Program-made: the position numbers and the translations under genes | Assembly (NCBI RefSeq): GCF_003245365.1 | Contig: NZ_NBIU01000002.1 | Span: forward strand, 62,001-126,000 | Reading direction: 5' to 3' | DNA: 64,000 nt | Origin: Helicobacter valdiviensis | GTDB lineage: Bacteria > Campylobacterota > Campylobacteria > Campylobacterales > Helicobacteraceae | The notes under the pieces: generated by a model | Database searches by the model: none | Told to the model about the DNA's origin: nothing | Seen by the model: the letters and a program-made list of their open reading frames with translations, nothing else | Shown: positions 1 to 8,662 of the stretch, piece after piece | How positions within the stretch are numbered: the stretch's first letter is position 1 | Layout of the letters: every line of letters starts with the position of its first letter

Positions 1-2405
1 GAGATCCAAAAGAGAGGCTTTTACAAAATTGTATCGTGCATTTTGCACTAGATTGTGATTTAGCCTTTATGAGCACAAAGCTAGAAAGAGAAAAGACAAG
101 ATTTCTCCCCTTTAACCGTGGGCTAAATAATGGTAGTGGCGAGATAGGCTTAAAGAGCGGTGCAGGAAATCCGCCAAGTGAGGGGCTAAAGAGTGCTTAT
201 CTTTGGGAGAAGATATTAAGAAAAGATATTTTGCTTACGCTTATTTTTGATTTTGTAAAAATGATAAAAGATAAAGAGCAAGAAAAAATCATTTTTCCAC
301 GCTATCATCAATTTGATGTGGTAGAAAAGCTTTTAGATGACGCAAAGGCTAATGGTGTAGGGAAATGTTATTTGATAGAGCATAGTGCAGGAAGTGGCAA
401 GAGTAATTCTATTTCATGGCTTGCACATAATCTTGTAAGTTTGCATGATAGAGATTCAAAACCTATTTTTGATAGCATTATTGTTGTTACAGATAGAAAG
501 GTGCTAGATTCTCAAATTAGAGAAAATGTAAAATCCTTTTCAAATACAAAAAATCTAGTAGAAGCTATCACGCATGGAAGCAGACAGCTAAAAGAGGCAC
601 TAGAAGAGGGTAAGAAAATCATCATCACAACTATTCAAAAATTCCCCTATATTTTAGATGAAATCACAACCTTAAAAAGCAAAACTTTCGCAATTATCAT
701 TGATGAAGCACACTCTAGCCAAAGTGGTGTTAGTGTGCAAAAAATGGGCGAGGCTCTTAGAGATAAAAGCCAAGATGAAGAAAAAGATATAGATGAAAAG
801 ATTATAGAGATTATAAAAAGCAAAAAATTACAAAAAAATGCTTCTTATTTTGCCTTTACCGCTACGCCTAGGCCAAAAACATTAGAGATGTTTGGGACGC
901 CTTGCAATGTAAATGGAGAGAAGAAGTTTATCCCTTTTCATCTTTACTCTATGAAACAAGCAATAGAAGAAGGGTTTATCCTTGATGTGTTAAAAGGCTA
1001 TACAACTTATAAAAGTTATTATAAAATCCTCTCTTCTATCAAAGAAAATCCTTTATATGATAAAAAAAAAGCTACTAAAAAGCTAAAAGCCTATGTGGAA
1101 AACCATAGAGATTCTATTGCTAAAAAGAGTGAAATTATGATTGATCATTTTTTCACTCATGCTTATAAGAAAATAGGAGCTAGAGCAAAAGCTATGGTAG
1201 TAACCAAAAGTAGAGAAAATGCACTTAATTATTATTTTGCCTTTAGAGAATATTTAAAGAGGAATTTTCCAAACTTTGAAACGATTGTTGCATTTTCTGG
1301 TGAGCTAAATATTAATGGTGAAACTTATAGCGAAAGTGCTCTTAATGGATTTAGCGAGAATGCTCTAAAAGAGGAATTTAAAAAAGATAAATATAAGTTT
1401 TTAATCGTAGCAGAGAAGTATCAAACTGGATTTGATGAGCCATTATTACATACCATGTATGTAGATAAAGCCCTAAGTGGTGTAAGTGCAGTGCAAACGC
1501 TATCACGCTTAAATAGAGTATGTAAAGATAAGGAAGATACTTTTGTGTTAGATTTTGTAAATTCACATGAAGAAATCGCAAAATCTTTTAGCACATTTTA
1601 TGAGCAAACTTATTTGGGTGAAAAAAGTGATGATGAAAAGATTTTTGAACTTAAAAGCAATCTTTTAGAATATGAAATCTATACACAAGATGAGATAGAT
1701 ACTTTTGTAGAATCTATTTTAAACAAAGAAAAAGAAAATATTATTCACACACAGCTAGATAGAATGGTAGAGCGATTTAATCAAAAAAGCGATGATGAAA
1801 AAACAGAATTTTATAGCAAGGCAAAAACTTATTTGAATAACTATGCGTTCTTAGCACAGATTTTGCCCTATGAGGATATAAACCTAGAAAAGCACTATAT
1901 TTTATTAAAGAAACTTATTGCAAAGATTTTTCCTCCAAGAATAGAAGATTTGGCAAAAGGGATTTTAGACAATGTGAGCTTTGATAGTTATCGTGTGCAA
2001 CTTGTAGAAAGTAAAAATATAGAGCTAGAAGGTAATGGTGAGCTTTTGCCCTCAAATGCCGATGGTTCAAGCAAAACACAAGAAGCAGAATTGCAAGAGC
2101 TTTTAAGTATTGTTAAAGAATTTAATGAAAAGTATGGGAATGTAGAATGGAGTGAGGGGGATAAAATAGCAAGGACATTGCAAAATATCAAAGAAGATGT
2201 TCTAAAAGATGAAGGCTTTATTCAATCTTCTAAGCATTCTGATAAGCAAAATTTGCGTATTGAATTTGAAAAATTACTACAAACAAAAATGCAAGAGATT
2301 ATAGAGGTAAATTTTGCCTTTTATAGAAATTTTAATGAAGATGAAGCATTTAAGCAAAGGGTTGTTCAAAAGATGTTTGATGTTGTGTTGGCAGAAGTAG
2401 GATAA
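1..2405 (+). CDS. hsdR: Type I restriction enzyme R subunit (HsdR), 5' end outside window
   Basis: Motor and translocation part of a type I restriction endonuclease. The frame is open to the left edge, with no stop before the first possible start at 36, and the sequence begins inside the HsdR region that ends in EKTRFLPFNRG. The N-terminal nuclease domain therefore lies outside the window. A Walker A motif (GSGKS) lies near 390-405, a DEAH box near 700-715, and helicase motifs FTATPRPKT and QTGFDEP follow. The C-terminal part is alpha-helical. The matching hsdM and hsdS are presumably to the left. The restriction island at 50.6-56 kb is separate and has its own nuclease domain. The gene ends 18 bp before the convergent glmS. 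Confidence 0.93.
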   Translation, partial: DPKERLLQNCIVHFALDCDLAFMSTKLEREKTRFLPFNRGLNNGSGEIGLKSGAGNPPSEGLKSAYLWEKILRKDILLTLIFDFVKMIKDKEQEKIIFPRYHQFDVVEKLLDDAKANGVGKCYLIEHSAGSGKSNSISWLAHNLVSLHDRDSKPIFDSIIVVTDRKVLDSQIRENVKSFSNTKNLVEAITHGSRQLKEALEEGKKIIITTIQKFPYILDEITTLKSKTFAIIIDEAHSSQSGVSVQKMGEALRDKSQDEEKDIDEKIIEIIKSKKLQKNASYFAFTATPRPKTLEMFGTPCNVNGEKKFIPFHLYSMKQAIEEGFILDVLKGYTTYKSYYKILSSIKENPLYDKKKATKKLKAYVENHRDSIAKKSEIMIDHFFTHAYKKIGARAKAMVVTKSRENALNYYFAFREYLKRNFPNFETIVAFSGELNINGETYSESALNGFSENALKEEFKKDKYKFLIVAEKYQTGFDEPLLHTMYVDKALSGVSAVQTLSRLNRVCKDKEDTFVLDFVNSHEEIAKSFSTFYEQTYLGEKSDDEKIFELKSNLLEYEIYTQDEIDTFVESILNKEKENIIHTQLDRMVERFNQKSDDEKTEFYSKAKTYLNNYAFLAQILPYEDINLEKHYILLKKLIAKIFPPRIEDLAKGILDNVSFDSYRVQLVESKNIELEGNGELLPSNADGSSKTQEAELQELLSIVKEFNEKYGNVEWSEGDKIARTLQNIKEDVLKDEGFIQSSKHSDKQNLRIEFEKLLQTKMQEIIEVNFAFYRNFNEDEAFKQRVVQKMFDVVLAEVG

Positions 2406-2423
2406 ATAGGGTAGAATAAAAGA

Positions 2424-4214
2424 TTATTCCACCGTTACACTTTTTGCTAGGTTTCTTGGCATATCTACATCATTGCCTAAACGCAAGGAAACTTCTAGGG
2501 CAAAAAGCTGTAAAGCTACCATCATTTCAAAGAATTCTTCCATATAGCTTTGGCTTTGAGAGATTTGTATAAAATCATCACTACCTTCATAATTTTCCAC
2601 ACTAATCGCACAAATCATCGCATCTCTAGCACTTAGTTCTTCTACATTGCTTTTAATTTTTTCATACAAAAGATTTTTAGGCATGAGTGCTACACAAAAT
2701 AGCCCACTATCTGCAAGTGCGATAGGACCATGCTTCATCTCTCCGCTAGGATAGCCCTCAGCATGTAGATAGCTAATTTCTTTTAGCTTTAATGCACCCT
2801 CTAGGGCTAGAGGATAGAAAATATCCCTGCCTATAAAGAAAAATCCATGTCCATGTAGATAGCGTCTAGCAAGTCTTTTGATGTGTTCGTGAGTTTTTTT
2901 ATTAACTTGTGTGAGTTTTGTAGCATTTAGCATAGTTTGAGAAAGGATTTTTATCTCTTCTTTGGTTAAGAGATTGCGTTTTTGGGCTAGAAAACTTGCA
3001 AAAATCCACAATACCATAACCTGCGTAGCAAAGGCTTTAGTGCTTGCAACCCCTTTTTCAATTCCAGCGCGCGTAAGAAGCGAGGCATCACTTTCTCTTA
3101 CAATGCTACTATTATCTACATTGCAAATACTAAGAGTTTTTAAACCTTGTTTTTTAACAAGCTTGAGGGCTTCTAAGGTATCAGCAGTTTCGCCACTTTG
3201 TGAAATAACGACAAATAACTCATCTTTGTGCAAAATTGGCTCTTTGTAGCGGAATTCACTTGCAATTTCCACTTTGGTTTTTACTTTTGCATAGCGTTCT
3301 AGCAGGTAGCTTCCAGCAAGTGCTGCATGGTAGCTTGTCCCACAAGCACAAAGGGTAATAGAGTTAATGTTATTTAGATTTAAATTATCTAATTCTCCTA
3401 AATCAAAAGAAGTTTCATTAACCCTTCCCATCATAGTTTCTAATAAAACCTTGTGTTGCTCATAAATCTCTTTTTCCATAAAGAAAGTAAAACCATCTTT
3501 TTGTGCAGAAAGTTTATCGCCTTTTAATTCTTTTAGATGCAAAAGAGTAGCAAAGTTTTCTTTATTCATCGCACCCAATGCTCCATCTTCAAGATAGCAA
3601 ACTTCTTTAGCAAGTCCAATAAGGGGTGCATCAGAAGAAGCAAAGAAGATTTCATCATTTTCACCTTTTCCTATGATGAGTGGAGAGCCATTTTTGGCAT
3701 AGAAAATCGTATCTTTTGCTTGATGAGTAATTAGTAAGATTGCATAAGCACCTTTTAAAGAAGCAATAGTTTTTTTAAAAGCTTCTAGTGGAGTTTTGGA
3801 GTTTTGTAAAAAATCTTCAAAAAGATGCACGATTACTTCTGTATCTGTTTGTGATATGAAATGAATTCCCTTTTTTTGCAGCTCTTCTTTTAGGCTTTGG
3901 TAATTTTCAATAATTCCATTATGCACGACATTGCTAAATTGTCCAAAGTGTGGGTGTGCATTAACTTCTGTGGGTTTTCCATGTGTAGCCCATCTTGTGT
4001 GTCCTATCCCCACTCCAAAATCACTAGAAGTAAAATCTTGGCATTTTCTCTCTAAGTTTTCTAGCTTCCCAACTGCTTTAAAGGTTTCTATTTTATCTTC
4101 TTTTAGAACGCAGATTCCAGCAGAATCATAGCCTCTATATTCAAGCTCTTTTAATCCATTTAAAAGAATGGATTTTTTCTCTTTTGTGCCAATATAGCCG
4201 ATAATTCCACACAT
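2424..4214 (-). CDS. glmS: Glutamine-fructose-6-phosphate aminotransferase (isomerizing)
   Basis: Makes glucosamine-6-phosphate from fructose-6-phosphate and glutamine, the entry step to peptidoglycan and LPS amino sugars. The N-terminal glutaminase needs Cys directly after the initiator Met. The start at 4214 gives MCGIIGYIG and has AGGAG eight bases upstream, so it is preferred over a GTG three codons earlier. Two SIS sugar-binding domains follow (CGTSYHAALAG; GYPSGEMKHGP), and the chain ends with the family's DMPRNLAKSVTVE tail. Its 596 residues are the normal length. Transcribed alone on the minus strand and convergent with hsdR. Confidence 0.97.
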   Translation of the reverse strand: MCGIIGYIGTKEKKSILLNGLKELEYRGYDSAGICVLKEDKIETFKAVGKLENLERKCQDFTSSDFGVGIGHTRWATHGKPTEVNAHPHFGQFSNVVHNGIIENYQSLKEELQKKGIHFISQTDTEVIVHLFEDFLQNSKTPLEAFKKTIASLKGAYAILLITHQAKDTIFYAKNGSPLIIGKGENDEIFFASSDAPLIGLAKEVCYLEDGALGAMNKENFATLLHLKELKGDKLSAQKDGFTFFMEKEIYEQHKVLLETMMGRVNETSFDLGELDNLNLNNINSITLCACGTSYHAALAGSYLLERYAKVKTKVEIASEFRYKEPILHKDELFVVISQSGETADTLEALKLVKKQGLKTLSICNVDNSSIVRESDASLLTRAGIEKGVASTKAFATQVMVLWIFASFLAQKRNLLTKEEIKILSQTMLNATKLTQVNKKTHEHIKRLARRYLHGHGFFFIGRDIFYPLALEGALKLKEISYLHAEGYPSGEMKHGPIALADSGLFCVALMPKNLLYEKIKSNVEELSARDAMICAISVENYEGSDDFIQISQSQSYMEEFFEMMVALQLFALEVSLRLGNDVDMPRNLAKSVTVE

Positions 4215-4304
4215 TGCAGACACTCCTAAAATTTAAAAATTTTTGTATTCTTGCATAAATTCTATAAATAAAAAGTAAATTAGCGAGGTTTTAAACATTT
4301 ATTT

Positions 4305-4310
4305 TATAAT
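4305..4310 (+). promoter_or_regulatory. Probable sigma-70 -10 box for the 4420 gene
   Basis: A TATAAT lies in T-rich DNA 110 bp upstream of the TTG start at 4420. The 205-bp divergent gap between glmS and this gene is otherwise featureless A+T-rich sequence. Campylobacterota sigma-70 promoters usually lack a clear -35 box, as seen here. Confidence 0.4.
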
Positions 4311-4419
4311 TTTAAGTAAAATTAGTATGTTTTATTTGATAGAGTTATGGCAAAAATTAAACTTTAATAAGTTTTTAAAATAAAATTTAAAATTTCAACG
4401 CCACAATAAAAGGACAAAA

Positions 4420-5547
4420 TTGCAACGAGATGTTTTTTATATCGCTGGTTATGATCCTAGAGGACGCAGACATTACTATACACTTTTAAAGGAAAATTTA
4501 CTGAAACAAAATAAAATCAATGGATTAAATTTAGAGATTTCTCCTTTGCAAAAAGGGGAGCTTTCTTTTTGTGAAATTACACATAAGAGTGCAAAAACAC
4601 ATTATTATTTTCTAGAATGGGATAGTATCATAAGAGCACATTGGGCTAGAGGGAGTTTGCAATATTTGCAGGAATTTTTGTATTTTTTAAGAGTGTATGT
4701 TTTTTCTAGTTTATTTATGAAATTTGCAAGAGCTTCTAAAACACAACTTATTGCAGGGCTTTATCCGGTGATTTATTTTACTTTTATGCAATTTTTTGGG
4801 ATTTTTTTGGTTTTAGTTGGTTGGAAGATTTTGGCAGGTTTTGGGAATTTTTTATTAGCTTTGGGTGTGATTTTTGGGATTGTTTTTTTTAAATTTTGGA
4901 ATGATTTTGTAATTTTTTGCGGTAAAAAATTAGCCGTTTTTTGGCTTTCTAATATTTATGTATTTTGTGCTAAGTTTGCAAAGGGTAAAATTCCACAACT
5001 CAATGCTAAAGAAAATGAGTTTGCACAAAAGATTGTTAAGATTTTGGAGCTAAACCACCAAAATAAAAATTATGAAATGCTTATTGCCTCGCATAGTGTT
5101 GGGACGATTTTAAGTATCGGGGTGGTTGCTAGAGTAATAGAACTTGCCAAAAAGAAAAATTTAAATCTTAAGAATTTAAAGTTAGTAACTTTAGGAGAGT
5201 GCATACCACTTGCAAGTTTTCAAAAAGAAAATGAAGCATTTATTGCCAAGCTTGCAAGCATTATAGAGGAAAAATTGATATGGATAGATATTACTTCCCC
5301 TATTGATGGGGCTTGTTTTCCTCTTTTGGATTTTGTTACAATAGCAGGTATTCAAAAAGAAAAATTTCCGCATTTTAAAAATGCACGATTTTTTACACTC
5401 TTTAGCAAAGAAACTTATGCAAAAATACGAAAAAATCGCTATTTGGCACATTTTTTATATTTGTATGCCAATGAGATTTTGGGTGAATATGATTATTTTG
5501 CGCTTATAGGTTCTTGTGAGTTTTTAGAAAATAAATTTAAGGAGTGA
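4420..5547 (+). CDS. Membrane protein with serine-hydrolase-like motif, paired with P450
   Basis: No function is established. The start is TTG, preceded by AAAGGA. The soluble N-terminus is followed by a hydrophobic block around residues 115-170 (two or three membrane segments). The C-terminal half carries LIASHSVGT around residue 225, which resembles the nucleophile elbow of alpha/beta hydrolases (S-H-S-V-G in place of G-x-S-x-G). The stop abuts the P450 gene. The same pairing of an integral membrane protein with a P450 occurs in Campylobacter jejuni (Cj1412c/Cj1411c), so this is probably a conserved functional pair. A lipid or fatty-acid substrate is only an inference. Confidence 0.7.
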   Translation: MQRDVFYIAGYDPRGRRHYYTLLKENLLKQNKINGLNLEISPLQKGELSFCEITHKSAKTHYYFLEWDSIIRAHWARGSLQYLQEFLYFLRVYVFSSLFMKFARASKTQLIAGLYPVIYFTFMQFFGIFLVLVGWKILAGFGNFLLALGVIFGIVFFKFWNDFVIFCGKKLAVFWLSNIYVFCAKFAKGKIPQLNAKENEFAQKIVKILELNHQNKNYEMLIASHSVGTILSIGVVARVIELAKKKNLNLKNLKLVTLGECIPLASFQKENEAFIAKLASIIEEKLIWIDITSPIDGACFPLLDFVTIAGIQKEKFPHFKNARFFTLFSKETYAKIRKNRYLAHFLYLYANEILGEYDYFALIGSCEFLENKFKE

Positions 5548-5549
5548 AG

Positions 5550-6923
5550 ATGGGTGAATGCCCCTTTTTTCCAAGCCCACACAAAAACAAAGCAAGCTTG
5601 CTTGTAACTTTTTTACTAAAGCGTAGATCATGGCTTGATGGATTGTATGAAAGAAGCTATAAGATGAAATCAGGTAGGGTAAAAATGCCTGGATTTGATT
5701 TGGTAATTGCAAATCATCCAAAAGATGTGCGTAATATTATGGTAGATGAGGTAAAAGAGTTTCCTAAAAGTCAGCTTTTGCATGAGCTTTTAAGTCCTCT
5801 TTTGGGAGAGAGTATTTTTACCACTAATGGAGAAGTTTGGAAGAGACAAAGGGAGCTTTTACGCCCTTCATTTGAGCAGGCTAGAATCACTAAAGTTTTT
5901 TCATTGATGAATGAAGCGGTTTTTGATATGATGCAAAAAATAGAGGATTTAAGCACTAAAGATAGCATTCTTGAAGTAGATGAGATTATGACTTTTGTAA
6001 CTGCGGATGTAATTTTTAGAACTATTATGTCAGAAAAACTAGACGCAACAAGGGGAAAGGCAGTATTAGATGCGTTTGTTATCTTCCAAGAGCAGACTGT
6101 GCATACAGCCATCCATAAAATGTTTTGCTTTCCAAAGTGGATTTCTATACTTTTAGGAGAATACAAAAGAATTAAAGCAGGAAATACAATTAGGAAAGTT
6201 CTAGCAGATATTATAAAGCCTCGCTATGAGCAATCTCTCCAAGGCAGTAAGAGAGAGTATAGCGATATTCTTTCTTCGCTTTTAGAGGTTGTGGATGCAA
6301 ATACAAATGAGCGTTTTAGTTTTGAAGAAATTTTAGATCAAGTGGCAATGCTTTTTTTAGCAGGGCATGAAACTTCAGCAAGTGCGCTTACATGGACTCT
6401 TTATCTTTTAAGCTCTCATACAAAAGAGCAAGAATTGGTTTATGAAGAGATATGTTCAATTAATCCAAATGGGGATTTTAGTGTTACGCATTTAAGAGCT
6501 TTGAAATATTTAAATAATGTTTTTAAAGAATCACTTAGATTGTATCCGCCAGTTGGATTTTTTGCAAGGACTGCTACAAAAGATACTAGTATTCAAAAAA
6601 ATGCTTTAAAAGAAGGAAGCGGAGTGGTAGTAGCTCCTTGGCTTATCCATAGGCACAGCGATTATTGGGAGAATCCTCATGCTTTTAATCCTATGCGTTT
6701 TGAAGAAAAAGATAAAATTAAAAAAGATACTTATATGCCCTTTGGTATGGGGGAGCGTATATGTATAGGGCAGGGATTTGCTATCCAAGAGGCGATGTTG
6801 ATTTTAGCAAATATTTTAAGGACTTATAAGTTAGAATTACAAGATGGTTTTGTTCCAGATGTGGTAGGGAGGCTTACTATCCGCTCAGCAAATGGAATGA
6901 AGATTAAATTCACTAAAAGATAA
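5550..6923 (+). CDS. Cytochrome P450
   Basis: Haem-thiolate monooxygenase. It contains the I-helix oxygen-activation motif AGHETSA near 6360, the K-helix ExxR in ESLRLYPP near 6530, the NPMRF segment, and the haem-binding loop PFGMGERICIG with the Cys ligand near residue 405. The ATG at 5550 has AAGGAG five bases upstream and is preferred over an overlapping GTG at 5544. There is no N-terminal membrane anchor, as in soluble bacterial P450s. It sits two bases after the stop of the hydrolase-like membrane gene and is probably co-transcribed. No redox partner gene is adjacent. P450s are uncommon in Helicobacter. The substrate is unknown. Confidence 0.95.
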   Translation: MGECPFFPSPHKNKASLLVTFLLKRRSWLDGLYERSYKMKSGRVKMPGFDLVIANHPKDVRNIMVDEVKEFPKSQLLHELLSPLLGESIFTTNGEVWKRQRELLRPSFEQARITKVFSLMNEAVFDMMQKIEDLSTKDSILEVDEIMTFVTADVIFRTIMSEKLDATRGKAVLDAFVIFQEQTVHTAIHKMFCFPKWISILLGEYKRIKAGNTIRKVLADIIKPRYEQSLQGSKREYSDILSSLLEVVDANTNERFSFEEILDQVAMLFLAGHETSASALTWTLYLLSSHTKEQELVYEEICSINPNGDFSVTHLRALKYLNNVFKESLRLYPPVGFFARTATKDTSIQKNALKEGSGVVVAPWLIHRHSDYWENPHAFNPMRFEEKDKIKKDTYMPFGMGERICIGQGFAIQEAMLILANILRTYKLELQDGFVPDVVGRLTIRSANGMKIKFTKR

Positions 6924-6929
6924 AGAATA

Positions 6930-7283
6930 ATGAAAGAGAAACTAGCAGGAACAATTCTACTTTGTGCACTTGTGCCATTGATGGTGATAGGATATTTATT
7001 TATTGTCATTGTAGGGACTTTTGGCAAGGTTAGTCGCGTAAGGCAAGGGGTTAGAGCGCTAGATCATTTTGTAAATGCAACACTTTTTAATGGATATGCT
7101 TGGGAGTCTATTTCTTCACATGCTTGGAGAGAAAGAGATAAAAGATGGGCTAAAATTGTGATAAAAGTTACAAATTTTTTCCAAAAAGATCATTGCAAAA
7201 GAGCAAATTCAAGAGAGCAACCTATCATAGACTTAATGCTAAGAAAACGCCTTAATGATCAAACTATTGGCAAACAATTATAA
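6930..7283 (+). CDS. Small membrane protein of unknown function
   Basis: A 117-residue protein with one strongly hydrophobic N-terminal segment (about residues 5-30). The basic cytoplasmic part contains LDHFVNATLFNGYAWESIS and a later DHCKRA motif. This tail recalls small proteins I associate with phage or plasmid modules, but I cannot name the family with confidence. It begins 6 bp after the P450 stop and ends 9 bp before galE, so it appears to belong to the same transcription unit. Confidence 0.6.
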   Translation: MKEKLAGTILLCALVPLMVIGYLFIVIVGTFGKVSRVRQGVRALDHFVNATLFNGYAWESISSHAWRERDKRWAKIVIKVTNFFQKDHCKRANSREQPIIDLMLRKRLNDQTIGKQL

Positions 7284-7292
7284 AGGAAGATT

Positions 7293-8306
7293 ATGCAAAC
7301 TTATCTTTTTACAGGGGCGTGCGGGTATATAGGCTCACATACAGCTTATTGCTTTTTAAAAAATACAGATTGTAAGATTGTAATTTTAGATAATCTTAGC
7401 ACAGGTTTTAGGGAAAATCTTAGCTTTTTACAAGAGAGTTTTAAAGGGCGAGTAGAGTTTATTTGTGGGGATTTTGGAGATATTGGAATTTTAGAGGAGC
7501 TTTTTAGCGCATTTAAAATAGACGCTATTGTGCATTTTGCTGGGAGTTTGATTGTAAGTGAATCGGTTGTTAAGCCTTTACTTTATTTTCATAATAACAC
7601 AGCAAAAACGATTACTCTTTTAGAAATGGCGCAAAAATTTGGCATCAATAAAATGCTTTTTAGCTCCACCGCTGCAGTTTATGGAGAAGTTCAAGACGCA
7701 AAACCTATTAAAGAAAGTGCCATGCCTAATCCTATTAACCCCTATGGTGCCTCTAAACTTATGATTGAAGAGATTTTAAAAAGCTTAGAAGTGGCAAATA
7801 AGGACTTTAAAAGTGTGATTTTGCGTTATTTTAATGTAGCAGGTGCATTAAATGATTCTAAAAATCTTGGACAAAGATCGCTAAATGCTACACATTTAAT
7901 TAAAGTGGCTTGTGAATGTGCTGTGGGTAAAAGGCAAGAAATGGGAATTTTTGGTGTAGATTATCCTACAAAAGATGGAACTTGCATAAGAGATTATATC
8001 CATATTGATGATTTAGCAAACGCACATTTAGAAAGCTTGAAAACACTAGAAAAAGAGGGGAAATCACAAATTTATAATGTGGGTTATGGTGTTGGCTTTA
8101 GTGTAAAAGAGGTTATTCAATGTGTTAAAGAAGTTAGTGGGGTGGATTTTGCGGTTAAAGAACAGCCAAGAAGGGCTGGAGATCCTGCGATTTTAATGAG
8201 TGATAATCAAAAGATTTTAACCCATACAAATTGGAAGCCAAAATATAATGATTTAAAGATTATTTGCAAGAGTGCTTATGAGTGGGAGAAGCAATTAAAG
8301 CATTAG
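7293..8306 (+). CDS. galE: UDP-glucose 4-epimerase
   Basis: Interconverts UDP-glucose and UDP-galactose (or the N-acetyl forms) for surface glycans. It is an extended SDR with the NAD-binding TGACGYIGSH at residues 4-13, FSSTAAVYG in the active-site region, and the catalytic Tyr/Lys pair YGASK around residues 151-155. RYFNVAGA and RDYIHIDDLA follow, both typical of GalE. Its 337 residues are normal. AAGGAAG precedes the ATG. It ends the P450 operon. Confidence 0.96.
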   Translation: MQTYLFTGACGYIGSHTAYCFLKNTDCKIVILDNLSTGFRENLSFLQESFKGRVEFICGDFGDIGILEELFSAFKIDAIVHFAGSLIVSESVVKPLLYFHNNTAKTITLLEMAQKFGINKMLFSSTAAVYGEVQDAKPIKESAMPNPINPYGASKLMIEEILKSLEVANKDFKSVILRYFNVAGALNDSKNLGQRSLNATHLIKVACECAVGKRQEMGIFGVDYPTKDGTCIRDYIHIDDLANAHLESLKTLEKEGKSQIYNVGYGVGFSVKEVIQCVKEVSGVDFAVKEQPRRAGDPAILMSDNQKILTHTNWKPKYNDLKIICKSAYEWEKQLKH

Positions 8307-8355
8307 GGTGAATGGTTATGCCTCTATGTTTAAAACATAATTGAAGGAAAATGCT

Positions 8356-8514
8356 ATGGAAAGCATCAATAACTATGAAGATTGCAATCCTTTCTTTTAT
8401 GGAGCGATTGTAATAAATGATTTTGTAATAGAAATGCAAAAAAGAAGAGTTAAGCTTAATTTTTCTTTGCAAACTGCACTCAATGAGCTAAAAATAAAAG
8501 ATATTATAGATTAA
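8356..8514 (+). CDS. Possible small protein, 52 codons
   Basis: A short ORF with GAAGGA upstream of the ATG. The product starts MESINNYEDC and has a hydrophobic patch (FFYGAIVINDFVIEM) followed by a basic, amphipathic tail. It fills most of the 356-bp space between galE and the next gene. No family is recognised. It could be a real small gene or a remnant. Confidence 0.35.
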   Translation: MESINNYEDCNPFFYGAIVINDFVIEMQKRRVKLNFSLQTALNELKIKDIID

Positions 8515-8606
8515 AGAAAGTAGATTTATTACTTGGCGGTGTTTGAATCTGGTTAAGAGAACATATGGGAAGATTTTAAGAAATATCATAAATTATATTT
8601 AAGTAT

Positions 8607-8624
8607 AAGGAACGCCTTTTGCTT
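8607..8624 (+). promoter_or_regulatory. Sigma-54 (RpoN) -24/-12 promoter
   Basis: AAGGAACGCCTTTTGCTT has GG and GC separated by exactly 10 bases (GG at 8609-8610, GC at 8621-8622). This matches the Campylobacterota RpoN consensus (GGAA...TTGCTT). It lies 38 bp upstream of the ATG at 8663. The same element precedes the paralogue at 23.1 kb. In this phylum RpoN mainly drives mid-to-late flagellar genes. Confidence 0.8.
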
Positions 8625-8662
8625 ACTCCTTTATAAATAAATCATAATAAAGGGGTTTAGCA

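Noticed and set aside
1-2405. HsdR at the left edge as the restriction partner of the island at 50.6 kb
   Set aside because: The two are 48 kb apart, and the island's methylase already carries its own nuclease-like domain. The left-edge HsdR more likely belongs to genes outside the window.
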